The position numbers and the translations under genes were made by a program. The notes beneath the pieces are model-generated. The model made no database searches and was not told the origin of the DNA. It saw only the letters and a list, made by a program, of their open reading frames with translations. Positions 15,895-24,869 of a stretch of 53,129 nucleotides of DNA are shown here, in pieces (the first letter of the stretch is position 1; the number at the start of each line of letters is the position of its first letter). This DNA is from Deltaproteobacteria bacterium HGW-Deltaproteobacteria-14 (GTDB lineage: Bacteria; Myxococcota_A; UBA9042; PHBI01). The stretch is from the NCBI GenBank assembly GCA_002841945.1, contig PHBI01000119.1, positions 1 to 53,129 of the forward strand. Direction: 5' to 3'.

Positions 15895-15904
15895 TCCCTA
15901 GACC
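15895..15904. repeat. Right target-site duplication TCCCTAGACC
   Basis: Exact copy of 15668-15677. It contains the minus-strand TAG stop of the phosphopantetheinyl transferase gene. Confidence 0.85.
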
Positions 15905-16611
15905 TCCCGAGGCGCCCAGCGGACGCGGGTGTGGAGCGGCGCCCTGGCCCCGCAGGCCAGCGCGACCGCGAGCTGGTGACGCGGGGTCGGGCGCAGGGTG
16001 CGGAAGCGCCAGCGGCTCGGATCCGGATCCACCCCAGGGTCGGTGGACAGGCCAATCGCGCTAGCGCCGGCGTCGAGATCGAACGCGAAGCCCGCGAGCG
16101 GGATGGCGAGGCCCTGGCCGCGCGCCTTGATGTAGGACTCCTTGAGCGTCCACAGCCGGAAGAAGCGGTCGCGCTGCGCCCCCTCGGGCAGCCCCCGCAG
16201 GGCCGCGATCTCGCTCGGCGCGAAGAAGCGGTCCGCCAGCTCCACCGTGCGCCCGCGGCGCTCGCCGTCCTCGACGTCGACCCCGACCTCGCGCCCCGTG
16301 GCGACCGCGACCGCGACCAGGCCGTCGGTGTGCGACAGGTTGAAGCGGACGTCCGCCGGGTTGTGGGTCGCCGGGACCGCCAGCGCCCCGCGCTCCACCT
16401 CGACGAGCGGCAGCGCGGCGGCCGCCACGCCGACCCGCGCGCCGACGACCGTCCGCACGAGCCACCGCCCCACCAGGAACTGCTCGCGGGCGCCCTGGTG
16501 CTGAAACAGCGCGTCCCGGGCCCGCTCCTCGGCCGACAGCAGCGCCAGGCCCGCCTCCGCCAGCGCGGCGGAGGGCGTCGCCAGCCACACGTCGACGATC
16601 GCCGCCGCCAC
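15898..16611 (-). CDS. 4'-phosphopantetheinyl transferase (Sfp type)
   Basis: A 237-residue Sfp-type transferase that moves phosphopantetheine from CoA to a Ser of carrier proteins. It has the two magnesium/CoA motifs: VGVDVED, and FRLWTLKESYIKARGQGL, which fits the WxxKEAxxK signature. An RFNLSH motif precedes them. The length is normal for the Sfp group. The GTG start at 16611 lies two bases after the stop of the polyphosphate enzyme gene, so the two are cotranscribed and probably coupled. The carrier-protein partner is not in the window. Its stop is in the right target duplication of the mobile element. Confidence 0.92.
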   Translation of the reverse strand: MAAAIVDVWLATPSAALAEAGLALLSAEERARDALFQHQGAREQFLVGRWLVRTVVGARVGVAAAALPLVEVERGALAVPATHNPADVRFNLSHTDGLVAVAVATGREVGVDVEDGERRGRTVELADRFFAPSEIAALRGLPEGAQRDRFFRLWTLKESYIKARGQGLAIPLAGFAFDLDAGASAIGLSTDPGVDPDPSRWRFRTLRPTPRHQLAVALACGARAPLHTRVRWAPREV

Positions 16612-16613
16612 GC

Positions 16614-18128
16614 TCAGCTCTTCGCGAGGGCGGCCTCGAGGCGCTTGGTGACGGCCTTGACGACCTCGACCCGCGCCAGCCGCTTGTCGTTGCCCGGGAT
16701 GATGATCCACGGCGCGTCCGCCGTGCTCGTCCGGGCGACCATGTCGCCGACCGCGGCGGCGTAGGCGTCCCACTTGTCGCGGTTGCGCCAGTCCTCGTCG
16801 GTGATCTTGAACTGCTTCCACGGCGTCTGCTGCCGCTCCTCGAAGCGCCGCAGCTGCTCGTCCTGCGACAGGTGCAGCCACAGCTTCGTCACGACCACCC
16901 CGTGCTCGGTCAGCTGCCCCTCGAAGTGCGTGATCTCGCGATACGCGCGGCGCCACTCGGCCGGCGTCGCGAAGCCCTCGACGCGCTCGACGAGCACGCG
17001 CCCGTACCACGAGCGGTCGAAGATGCGCAGGTAGCCGTCCCGCGGGACGTGCTTCCAGAAGCGCCACAGGTAGTGAAAGGCGCGCTCCTCGTCGGTCGGC
17101 GCCCCGACCGCGACCACCCTGAAGAGGCGCGCGTCCATCGCCGCGGTGAGCCGCCGGATGGCGCCGCCCTTGCCCGCCGCGTCCCACCCCTCGAACACCA
17201 CGACGCTCGCGATCCCGCGACCCCAGGCGTCCCAAACCGCCGCCCCGAGCCGCCGCTGATACTTCGCGAGCTGCGACCGATAGTCCTCGTCGCTGATCGT
17301 CGCCGTCAGGTCGACGGTGTCCAGAATGGTGCGTTGCGATGCAGGAAAGACGCTGTCGTCTTGGGCGGGTTCGGTGTTCGATGTTGCGTCGCGCACGCGC
17401 GTGGTCCAGGCCTCGGCGACCCGGGCCTCGCAGGCGGCGAGGATGACGCGCCCGGCGCAGAGATCGCGGTGGCGGCGGCTCTTCGACTCGATGAGGTGCC
17501 ACGGGCTGGCGCCGGAGTCGGTGGCGCGGATGGCGGACTCGGCGACCTGGGCGAAGACGTCGTAGCGCTTGGTGAAGGTCTTCTCCCACGGCGTCGGGCG
17601 GCGGCCGCCCTTGCCGCGGCCGTTGTCCTTGGCGAGCTTGTTGAGGCGCTTCTCCTGGTCGTCCTTCGAGAGGTGGAACCACAGCTTGATGACGAGCATC
17701 CCGTCGAGGGTGAGGAGCCGCTCGAGGTCGTTGATGCGGTTCATCGCGCGCAAGAAGACGTGCTCGTCCATGCGCTCGAAGGCGCGCTCGACGATCGGGT
17801 AGGTGTACCAGGAGCCGAAGAACACGGCGATCTGGCCGCGCGCCGGCAGCCGCTTCCAGAAGCGCCAGTGCCCAGGGCTCTCGCGCTCCTCGTCGGTCTC
17901 CGACCAGAAGGTGTGCGTGACGAGGCCGCGGGTGTCGAGCCACGCGGAGAGCCGGTTGGTCACCTCGCTCTTGCCTGCGCCCTCGACGCCGTTGACGAGG
18001 ATGACGACCGGCACCTCGGCCCGCCGCAGCTCGCGCTGGACCGCCAGGAGCCGGGTCCGCAGCTCGACCTCCGCCTCCGCGAACTCCGCTTTGCTGACCT
18101 TGTGACCGAGCTCAATCGCTTCGAACAT
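16614..18128 (-). CDS. pap: Polyphosphate:AMP phosphotransferase (two-domain PPK2)
   Basis: A 504-residue enzyme made of two PPK2 domains. Each has a Walker-A-like loop (GVEGAGKS near residue 48; GWDAAGKGG near 316) and the family pattern of Trp/Arg-rich lid motifs (HWRFWKRLP, YLWRFWKHVP) and RSWYGRVLVERVEG. Two-domain class II PPK2 proteins transfer phosphate from polyphosphate to AMP, giving ADP. The first domain is usually the less active one and here too departs more from consensus. A short interdomain linker (about 17330-17400) has noticeably lower GC. Placed with universal stress genes, consistent with energy or stress physiology. Confidence 0.9.
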   Translation of the reverse strand: MFEAIELGHKVSKAEFAEAEVELRTRLLAVQRELRRAEVPVVILVNGVEGAGKSEVTNRLSAWLDTRGLVTHTFWSETDEERESPGHWRFWKRLPARGQIAVFFGSWYTYPIVERAFERMDEHVFLRAMNRINDLERLLTLDGMLVIKLWFHLSKDDQEKRLNKLAKDNGRGKGGRRPTPWEKTFTKRYDVFAQVAESAIRATDSGASPWHLIESKSRRHRDLCAGRVILAACEARVAEAWTTRVRDATSNTEPAQDDSVFPASQRTILDTVDLTATISDEDYRSQLAKYQRRLGAAVWDAWGRGIASVVVFEGWDAAGKGGAIRRLTAAMDARLFRVVAVGAPTDEERAFHYLWRFWKHVPRDGYLRIFDRSWYGRVLVERVEGFATPAEWRRAYREITHFEGQLTEHGVVVTKLWLHLSQDEQLRRFEERQQTPWKQFKITDEDWRNRDKWDAYAAAVGDMVARTSTADAPWIIIPGNDKRLARVEVVKAVTKRLEAALAKS

Positions 18129-18186
18129 GCCGCGACGATATCAGATGTCGCGGCTCACCGTCGCGCCCAGGGCCCCCGTAGGGCCC

Positions 18187-18630
18187 TTACCCCGTCGCTT
18201 GCTCCTTCTCGCGGACCACGATGACCGAGCAGGGGGCGTGGCGGACGACGGTCTCCGCGACCGAGCCCATCAGCATCCGGCGGAACCCGGTGCGGCCGTG
18301 GGAGCCGATCACGACGAGGTCGGCGCGGATGCGCTCGGCGTACTCACAGATGATCGGCCCGGGGGAGCCGAAGTGGATGTCGATGGGCATCGCGCCGATG
18401 CCGCGCGCCTCGAGCTCCTGCTGGATCTGCAGGGTCACGTCGCGGGCGTGCTTGTCGTTGTCGTAGTGGCCCCAGATCCCTTCGCGCTCGGGGCGGCTGA
18501 ACGGGCGGATGACGTGGACGAGGCGGATCGCGTTGGCGTCGACCGCCGTTAGCGCCGCGCCGAGGGCCATGTACGACGCGTCCGACATGTCGATGGGGAC
18601 GACCGCGCGCTCGATCTTGCGAAAGTCCAT
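18187..18630 (-). CDS. Universal stress protein, single UspA domain
   Basis: A 147-residue single-domain UspA protein. The ATP-binding signature GSHGRTGFRRMLMGSVAE is complete, so it belongs to the nucleotide-binding group. The start at 18630 gives the usual N-terminus (RAVVPIDMSDAS) and has GAGGAG upstream. It diverges from the tandem-domain universal stress gene at 18846 across a 215-base shared promoter region. It likely acts in the cytoplasm under starvation or redox stress. Confidence 0.9.
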   Translation of the reverse strand: MDFRKIERAVVPIDMSDASYMALGAALTAVDANAIRLVHVIRPFSRPEREGIWGHYDNDKHARDVTLQIQQELEARGIGAMPIDIHFGSPGPIICEYAERIRADLVVIGSHGRTGFRRMLMGSVAETVVRHAPCSVIVVREKEQATG

Positions 18631-18845
18631 CAGCTGCTCCTCCTCGCCCCGGACACCGGGTGACGTCGCGATCATCGCACCATCGGGCGGACGCCGCGAG
18701 TTTGGCGCCCACCCGGTGCGTTCTGGCACACCCCCCCCGCGGTGGGTCGCGCCGCTCGGTGGCGGCCTGGGCCGCCCCGCCCGCCCGGCGGTGGCCGGCA
18801 TCGATCTTGCTGCAAATTCCGGCGTCACCGGCCCCGGAGACCACC

Positions 18846-19772
18846 ATGAACGCCGCCTCAATCCTCTTCGCCACAGACCTCTCGGGCCCGGCGCGGCAGT
18901 GCCACGCCCTGACCGCCGCCCTCGTCGAGGCCCTCGGCGCCCACCTCACCATCCTGCACGTCGATGACGTGGCCGCGGACCAGCTCGACCGGGTCACCGA
19001 GCTCCACGCCTACCTCGACATGCTGTCGAGCTTCCGCCGGCTGCGCGTCGAGCAGCTCGACGCCGACTTCGCCAAGCTCGGCGTGGCCTCGCGCTTCATC
19101 ATCGAGCGCGGCAAGCCCGAGCGCATCATCGACACGTACAGCCGCGAGCACGACGTCGGGCTCATCATCATGGGGCAGCACTCGCACCCGGGGCCGCTCA
19201 AGAAGCTCCTCGGCTCGACCACCCAGCGGGTCATCCACCTGACCGACCTGCCGCTGCTCGTCGTGCCGATCGACGACGACGCCCCCGACGCCCCGCCCCC
19301 CGCCACGCTCCCGCGCTTTCGGACCATCCTGGTGCCGACCGCTCTGACCGACGCCTGCGGCAGGGCCCTGCGCGCCGCGGTGGACGTCGCCAAGCGGCTC
19401 GGCGCCCAAGTCCACGCGACCCACGCCCTCGGCCTGCCGTCCTTCGTGCCCATCGCGGCGGGGGAGGGCTACGCGGCCGCGATGACGTCGCCGCTCGCGC
19501 AGCGCGACGCCCACTATCGCGAGTCGCTCCGCGCGCACGTCGAGCGCGAGGCGCGGGGGGCCGACGTCACGTCGAGCCTGGCGGTCGCCGACACCGCGCT
19601 CGCCGGGATCCTCGCCGACGCCAAGGAGGTCGGCGCCGACCTGATCATGGTGCCGTCGACCGGCAAGGGGGCGGTGGCGCGCTTCTTCCTCGGGAGCGTC
19701 ACCGAGGCCCTCGCCAAGCACGCGCCGATCCCGGTGATGGTCCTGCCGCCCAAGTACCTCGAGGCCTGGTAG
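18846..19772 (+). CDS. Universal stress protein, tandem UspA domains
   Basis: A 308-residue protein with two UspA domains in tandem. The first (1-145) has MGQHSHPGPLKKLLGSTTQ, a variant of the ATP-binding loop; the second (about 158-305) ends with PSTGKGAVARFFLGSVTE, also a G-rich loop. The start at 18846 follows GGAG and removes a spurious N-terminal extension. It diverges from the single-domain Usp gene, so both may answer the same signal. Confidence 0.9.
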   Translation: MNAASILFATDLSGPARQCHALTAALVEALGAHLTILHVDDVAADQLDRVTELHAYLDMLSSFRRLRVEQLDADFAKLGVASRFIIERGKPERIIDTYSREHDVGLIIMGQHSHPGPLKKLLGSTTQRVIHLTDLPLLVVPIDDDAPDAPPPATLPRFRTILVPTALTDACGRALRAAVDVAKRLGAQVHATHALGLPSFVPIAAGEGYAAAMTSPLAQRDAHYRESLRAHVEREARGADVTSSLAVADTALAGILADAKEVGADLIMVPSTGKGAVARFFLGSVTEALAKHAPIPVMVLPPKYLEAW

Positions 19773-19929
19773 CCCTCGCGAGGGGTGAGGCCCCCGGGGC
19801 GAATCACCCGGCGGTGTGGCATTTCCCCCGTGCGCGGTTCCCTCCCCGCGGGGGGCCGCCGCGGCGTGGCACGGTCGCGGTTCGCGTCTGCCGCGCCTGA
19901 ACCGCGCTCCGCAGGTCGCCGGACCGAGG

Positions 19930-22047
19930 TCAGATCGCCCTCCGCTGGCGCGCCGGCGCGGTCGCGAACCAGGGCCCGCAGGCCGCGAGCGCCGCCGCCA
20001 GCTGCTCGCGCCGGAGCGGCTTGGCGACGTGGCCGTTCATCCCGGCGGCGAGGCACGCGTCGATGTCCGCGGTCATCACGCGACCGGTGACCGCGAGGAT
20101 CGGGACGCCCGCGCCGGGGCCCGGATCGGCGCGCAGCCGGCGCGTCACCTCGACCCCGTCGAGCCCCGGGAGGTGCCAGTCCATCAGGACGACGTCGAAC
20201 CCGCCCCCTCGGGCCGCCTCGAGGGCGCGGTGTCCGTCCCCGGCGACCGTCACCCGGAAGCCCAGATCCTCCAGCATCCGCGTCGCCACGCGCTGGTTCA
20301 CGAGGTCGTCGTCGACGACCAGGACGCGCCCGCGGCGCGGCGGCTGGGCGGGCGCCGGAGCGCCGGCCCCGGCGGGGGGCGGATCGCCGGCCCTGGCGGC
20401 CGCCGGCAGGGGTGTTTCACGGCCGTGGCCCAGCCGCGCGACCTCCCGGGCCAGCGCGCTGGGGAGGACCGGGCGCGCGAGCGCCCCATCGGCCCACTCG
20501 GTGGGCACGCCGCGACCGATCGCCAGCACGGCGGGCCGCGGCCCGCCGTGCTGGCGGGGGGACGTGAACCCGTCCTCGGTGACGACGACGTCATAGCGCG
20601 GCGAGGTCAGCACCCCGGGGGCGTCTTGGGCCAGGGAGGTCCGCGCCCCGCGGTCCGCGAGGACCTCCGCGACGGCGCGCGCCTCCTCCTCGGAGGCGAG
20701 GGCGACGAGCACCTCGAGGCCATCGAGCTCGTCGGCGCGCGGGCCCGCGGCGAGGGCGAGCGGGACCAGCGGGATGGTCAACCTGAGGGTCGGCCCGCGG
20801 CCGGTCACCTCTTCGACCGTGACGGCCGCGTCGAGCCGCGACGCGAAAGCCCGCGCGATGGACATCTCGAGCCCGGTCTCGAACGGCTGTGCGGCGCTCG
20901 GTGCCGGTTGGCAGGCCCCGGAGGACCACGAGCCATCGGCCAACCGCCGCGCCGGACCGGCGTCGGAGATCGACAGGGTGAGCGCCACGCGGCCGCGCTC
21001 GCCGCTCGCGGTGGAGACCCGCAGGTGGAGGTGGTCGGGACAGGTGACGGTGGTCGCGTGGGCCAGGAGGTTGGCCATCGTGCGGCGGATGCCCGTCGCG
21101 TCCCCGATGAGGGCGCGCTCGAGCCCGGGCGCGACCGTGACGCTCCAGCCCGCCGCCGTGGCGCCGAGCGCCGCGACCTGGTCGGTCACGACCGCCTCGA
21201 ACACGCTCAGCGGGTCGAGGACGTCCTCGCGGGCCGCGTCCCCGACACAGGTCAGGTCGAGGATGTCGTCCGTCACCGCGATGAGCCCATCGCTGTCGCT
21301 CCGCGCGTGGGCCAGGGCCGCGCCGAGGTCGGGGCTCGTGGTCTCCTCCTCGAGGAGCGCGCTCAGGTTCGCCATCTCCGTCGCGCGCCACCGCACGGTC
21401 TGGCCGAACGCTCGCAGCAGGCGCTCCCTGGCCGCCTTCGCCGCGACCGCGTCCCGCTGCTCCTGCCGTGCCGCGATCAGCGCCCCGGCGTCGACGCTGA
21501 CGTCGACGAGCTCCACGCGGGTGGCCCCGTCCCGCGCCACGCGCAGGGACACGTCGCTCGGGATCCCGATCCCGCGCGCGCCGCGGAGCGTCCAGCGTCG
21601 CCGCGCGCCCGCGGCGGTCGACGACTGCGTCGCGCGGGCGGCGTCCCGGAGGCCGGGGAGGTAGGCGTCGAGCGGCGCCCCCAACAGCGCCTCGGCCGAG
21701 ACGCCCAAGAGCTGCGCCGCCAGGTGGTTGACGCGGGTGATGCGCCCCTCGGGGTCGGCCTCGAAGCGCGCCACCAGCGCGCTCTCGAACCCGTCGCACA
21801 GGACCTGTTGGAGCGCGGCAGCGGTGGCGCTGCGGGTCTTCACCCGGCGATAGCTCGCGTCGGGAAACCGCGAGCGCGGCTCGGAGGGGCGCCGGAACAG
21901 CAGCGCGAGGGCGGCGACGGTGAGCCCGGCGAGCGCGACGCCGACCGGCCAAGGAGCGAACGCCGCTGTCACGCCGACGGCGGCGATGAGCGTCAGAACC
22001 GTGAGGCTCCTGGAGGCTTCACCCGGTGGCGTTCTCGGCTGCGACAT
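19930..22047 (-). CDS. Degenerate hybrid histidine kinase with intact receiver domain
   Basis: A 705-residue membrane protein. Two N-terminal helices (about 15-50) are followed by a PAS-like domain (about 85-190). The dimerisation region (about 210-250, FGQTVRWRATEMANLSALL) has no phospho-acceptor His. The ATPase-like part has a weakened N box (MANLLAHA) and a poor G1 box (DAGPARRL). A rudimentary receiver-like region follows, then a complete C-terminal receiver with VLVVDDD, the phospho-Asp in LMDWHLPG, and the conserved Thr and Lys in AVTG and AKPL. It may be a scaffold or pseudo-kinase whose receiver is phosphorylated by another kinase. It has its own upstream gap of about 190 bases. Confidence 0.85.
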   Translation of the reverse strand: MSQPRTPPGEASRSLTVLTLIAAVGVTAAFAPWPVGVALAGLTVAALALLFRRPSEPRSRFPDASYRRVKTRSATAAALQQVLCDGFESALVARFEADPEGRITRVNHLAAQLLGVSAEALLGAPLDAYLPGLRDAARATQSSTAAGARRRWTLRGARGIGIPSDVSLRVARDGATRVELVDVSVDAGALIAARQEQRDAVAAKAARERLLRAFGQTVRWRATEMANLSALLEEETTSPDLGAALAHARSDSDGLIAVTDDILDLTCVGDAAREDVLDPLSVFEAVVTDQVAALGATAAGWSVTVAPGLERALIGDATGIRRTMANLLAHATTVTCPDHLHLRVSTASGERGRVALTLSISDAGPARRLADGSWSSGACQPAPSAAQPFETGLEMSIARAFASRLDAAVTVEEVTGRGPTLRLTIPLVPLALAAGPRADELDGLEVLVALASEEEARAVAEVLADRGARTSLAQDAPGVLTSPRYDVVVTEDGFTSPRQHGGPRPAVLAIGRGVPTEWADGALARPVLPSALAREVARLGHGRETPLPAAARAGDPPPAGAGAPAPAQPPRRGRVLVVDDDLVNQRVATRMLEDLGFRVTVAGDGHRALEAARGGGFDVVLMDWHLPGLDGVEVTRRLRADPGPGAGVPILAVTGRVMTADIDACLAAGMNGHVAKPLRREQLAAALAACGPWFATAPARQRRAI

Positions 22048-22170
22048 CCGTAGTCTATCGACCTCCCACGCGAACGTGCGCGCGGCGTCGCCGAGGCGAA
22101 GCCCGGCTCAACCGTCATTCGGATAGCCCGCAGCCCATCTTGAGGGCTTTCTGCTGCGTTGCACAAGGAG

Positions 22171-22237
22171 TCGTCATTTTGTGACGAGTCTTGCCACCGC
22201 CTGACCAACGCGAAGCGGGCCAGGCGGTGGCGAGACT
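22171..22237 (-). terminator. Long hairpin at the end of the GH31 gene
   Basis: Arms 22187-22203 and 22221-22237 pair at 16 of 17 positions, the other being a G-U pair; the outer arm overlaps the GH31 stop codon. A second 6-bp hairpin, TCGTCA/TGACGA, abuts it at 22171-22187. There is no long T-run, but the strength of the stem suggests a terminator or a 3-prime stabiliser. Confidence 0.65.
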
Positions 22238-24869
22238 AGTTCGCGGGCGCGATCGCCACGGCGGTCGCGTCCGGCGCGAGGCCGATCCACACCGTGCCGC
22301 CGGCCGCCTCGTCGTCGCGCGCCCAGGTGCCCGGGGTCCCGTCGAAGGCTGCGGGATCCGACACCCGGATCCACCCGTCGCCGACCGGCGCGCCGCCGGC
22401 GCCGGCGCCGAAGAGCTCGAAGACCACGGCCCCCGCGCCGTCGCGGGAGAGCTCGGTCGCGCCCGCGGCGGTCGGCGCCTGTCGCACCGTCACGCCGCCC
22501 GCCGTCGTGAAGGCGCCGGCGGGGCCCGGCGCGACGCGCACCCACAGACGATCCCCACCGGGATCGGTCGCGGCGTGGATGGCCGGGTCGACCGCGGTAG
22601 GGGCGACGAGGGTGTCGATCTCGGGGTGGAACATCGGGATCGGGGCGCCCGCGCGGACCAGGAGCGGGATGACCTCGAGCGGGGCGGCGGTGGTGAGGTC
22701 GCCGCCGCCCTCGTGGCGCGCGCCGGTCCACCAGTCGACCCAGGCGCCCGCGGGCAGCGAGAACGTGCGCTCGGTGGCGCCGGCGGTGACGACCGGCGCG
22801 ACGAGGAGATCGTCGCCGAGGAGGTAGACGTCGTCCGGGTCGACGCCGAGCTCGGGGTGGGCGAGCCCGAGGGGGCGCTGGATGGCGCGCCCGTCGCTGC
22901 GGGTCCGCGCCCAGAGCGCGTAGAGGTAGGGCACGAGCCGGAGGTGCAGGCGGGCGTAGCGCCGGTAGAGGGCGAGAAGCTCGGGATCGTCGGCGTGGTC
23001 GGGGCCGAGCGACCACGGCAGGTCGTTCGAGCCGGTGCCGACCTGCATCACCGGGCTGAGCGCGCTCTGCTCGATCCAGCGGACGTAGGTCTCGCGGTCG
23101 GGCGGGGTGTGGCGGTAGCCGCCGGTGTCGGCTGCGAAGAGCGGGAAGCCCGAGGGGCCGAGGGACGAGCCGGCGACGACCGCGGAGGGCAGGCCGCCGA
23201 CGGCGACGTAGGTCTCCCCGCTGGCCTTCGCGACGGCGTCGCCGAAGCGCGACAGATCGGCGTCGATGTCACCGGGCCAGATGATGGTGCCGTGGACCTG
23301 GTCGCCGGCCACCCCGGCCCGGCACAGCAAGAAGCCGCCGGCCTCGGGGAGCATGGCGCGGTAGGTCGCGTGGTAGCCGAGCTGGTAGCCGCGGTGCATC
23401 GTCAGCTCGTCGGAGCCGTCGTGAAAGCGCCACGGGAAGCGGATCCCGACCGCGCCGACGACGACCTCCTCGCCATAGTCGAGCTTGTAGCCGACGATCC
23501 CGAGGTCGCGGTAGGCCGCCAGGCCCGACCGCCAATAGCTGACGGCGTCGGGGTTGGTGAAGTCGATGGGCGGGCCCCAGCGCGCCAGCGCCGTCCCCAT
23601 GACCGGGGCGAAGTAGCCGGCGGCCTCGGCGGCGTCGTAGGCGTCCGCGGTCGCGGGGTCCCCCGGATCGAGGTAGGGCGTGTGCCACAGCGCCATGGCG
23701 AAGCCGAGGTCGCGCGCCTTCTGCATCATCGCGGCGGGGTCGGGGTAGTTCGCCGGGAGGAAGTCGAAGCTGTTGACGGCGCTCGCGTAGGGGCGGTCGA
23801 TCCAGTAGCCGGTGGTCGCGAGGTCCAGGTCGCGGAGCGTCTGGAGGTCGGCCTCGACCGCGGCCTGGTCGTCGACCTCGTCGCGCCAGATCCAGGGCCC
23901 GAAGGCCCAGGCAGGGACGTCCCCCGGGGCGCCCGTCAGGTCGTAGTAGAAGCGCGTGATGTCGAGGGGGTGCTCGGCCGCGAAGAGGTGAAAGCGCAGG
24001 CCGTCGGCGTGGCCCGCCCCGAGCCCGTAGGTCACGCGGAGCTCGTCGGCGGCGGTGGCGGCGACGTCGAAGACCCCCGGGCGGCGGCTGTCGACGTAGA
24101 GCCCCCAGGCGTCGGTCCCGATGAGGAGCGGGATCGGGACGTGGGCCTCGTTGTAGCCGCTCTCGGTCTCGGCGGCCTCGAGCTGCATCGCGCGGCGCGT
24201 CCCGCGGTGCTGGACGTGGTCGAAGTGCTCCCCGAGGCCGTAGTACCGCTCCGCCGCCGAGACGCTCGCGATCAAGCGGAAGAAGACCGGCACGCCGTCG
24301 GTGATGGTCGGCGCGGTCCAGCGGAGATCGAAGCGCCCGGCCGCGGCCCGGGTGATGTCGAGGGCGCCGGCGCCGAGCTCGCCGAAGGTCAGGCGCACCA
24401 CCGCGTGCTGGCCGTCGGGGTCGACCTCGACGCCGTCCACGGCGGTCGCCGTGTGCCAGGTGAGGCCGTCGAGGGGCGCGTAGAGCTGGTAGAGGAAGAC
24501 CCCGGGCTCGAGGTACCACGGGTCGTAGACGCGCCCCTCGTCGAGCTCCGGGACCACGCCGAGGACGAGCCCGGCGAGCCCGACGCGGACCGGCGCCGAG
24601 TCGCCAGTGCGATGCAGCGTGATGAGCGCGGTGGCGTCGTCTGAGATCCTGATGAAATCCCCGATCTCGTCCCCGACGACGCCTGTGTGCGACGCAGCAA
24701 TATCCGCCGTGTCGGCGGCGTCGAGGGCGGCCGTGTCGGCGGTGTCGGCGACGTCCGCGGGCGCCGCTGGGTCGGAGCCGCAGGCGGCGGCGCCCGCGAG
24801 CGCGAGCAGCGCGGCGAGGGCGGGGAGGAGCGACGACGGGTGGGGCGAGCGGGGGTGGCGGCAGCGCAT
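22236..24869 (-). CDS. Glycoside hydrolase family 31 lipoprotein
   Basis: A 877-residue lipoprotein with signal ending LAGAAAC and a short Asp-Thr/Ala linker. The catalytic region shows the GH31 layout: YYGLGEHFDH near the N-terminal beta-sandwich, the nucleophile in GYKLDYGEE, the acid/base region WPGDIDAD, and DTGGYRHTPP followed by MQVGTGSNDLPW. GH31 enzymes are alpha-glucosidases, alpha-xylosidases and relatives; the exact sugar cannot be told. As a lipoprotein it would act at the surface or in the periplasm. The start at 24869 is chosen for the signal peptide although no good ribosome site precedes it. The coding frame of the upstream gene runs 481 bases into this gene, which is abnormal. 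Confidence 0.88.
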   Translation of the reverse strand: MRCRHPRSPHPSSLLPALAALLALAGAAACGSDPAAPADVADTADTAALDAADTADIAASHTGVVGDEIGDFIRISDDATALITLHRTGDSAPVRVGLAGLVLGVVPELDEGRVYDPWYLEPGVFLYQLYAPLDGLTWHTATAVDGVEVDPDGQHAVVRLTFGELGAGALDITRAAAGRFDLRWTAPTITDGVPVFFRLIASVSAAERYYGLGEHFDHVQHRGTRRAMQLEAAETESGYNEAHVPIPLLIGTDAWGLYVDSRRPGVFDVAATAADELRVTYGLGAGHADGLRFHLFAAEHPLDITRFYYDLTGAPGDVPAWAFGPWIWRDEVDDQAAVEADLQTLRDLDLATTGYWIDRPYASAVNSFDFLPANYPDPAAMMQKARDLGFAMALWHTPYLDPGDPATADAYDAAEAAGYFAPVMGTALARWGPPIDFTNPDAVSYWRSGLAAYRDLGIVGYKLDYGEEVVVGAVGIRFPWRFHDGSDELTMHRGYQLGYHATYRAMLPEAGGFLLCRAGVAGDQVHGTIIWPGDIDADLSRFGDAVAKASGETYVAVGGLPSAVVAGSSLGPSGFPLFAADTGGYRHTPPDRETYVRWIEQSALSPVMQVGTGSNDLPWSLGPDHADDPELLALYRRYARLHLRLVPYLYALWARTRSDGRAIQRPLGLAHPELGVDPDDVYLLGDDLLVAPVVTAGATERTFSLPAGAWVDWWTGARHEGGGDLTTAAPLEVIPLLVRAGAPIPMFHPEIDTLVAPTAVDPAIHAATDPGGDRLWVRVAPGPAGAFTTAGGVTVRQAPTAAGATELSRDGAGAVVFELFGAGAGGAPVGDGWIRVSDPAAFDGTPGTWARDDEAAGGTVWIGLAPDATAVAIAPAN

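Noticed and set aside
15898..17943. A 681-codon minus-strand frame spanning the PPK2 and transferase genes
   Set aside because: Only the last 237 codons are the transferase; the rest is an out-of-frame reading of the well-supported PPK2 gene. It is not a fusion.
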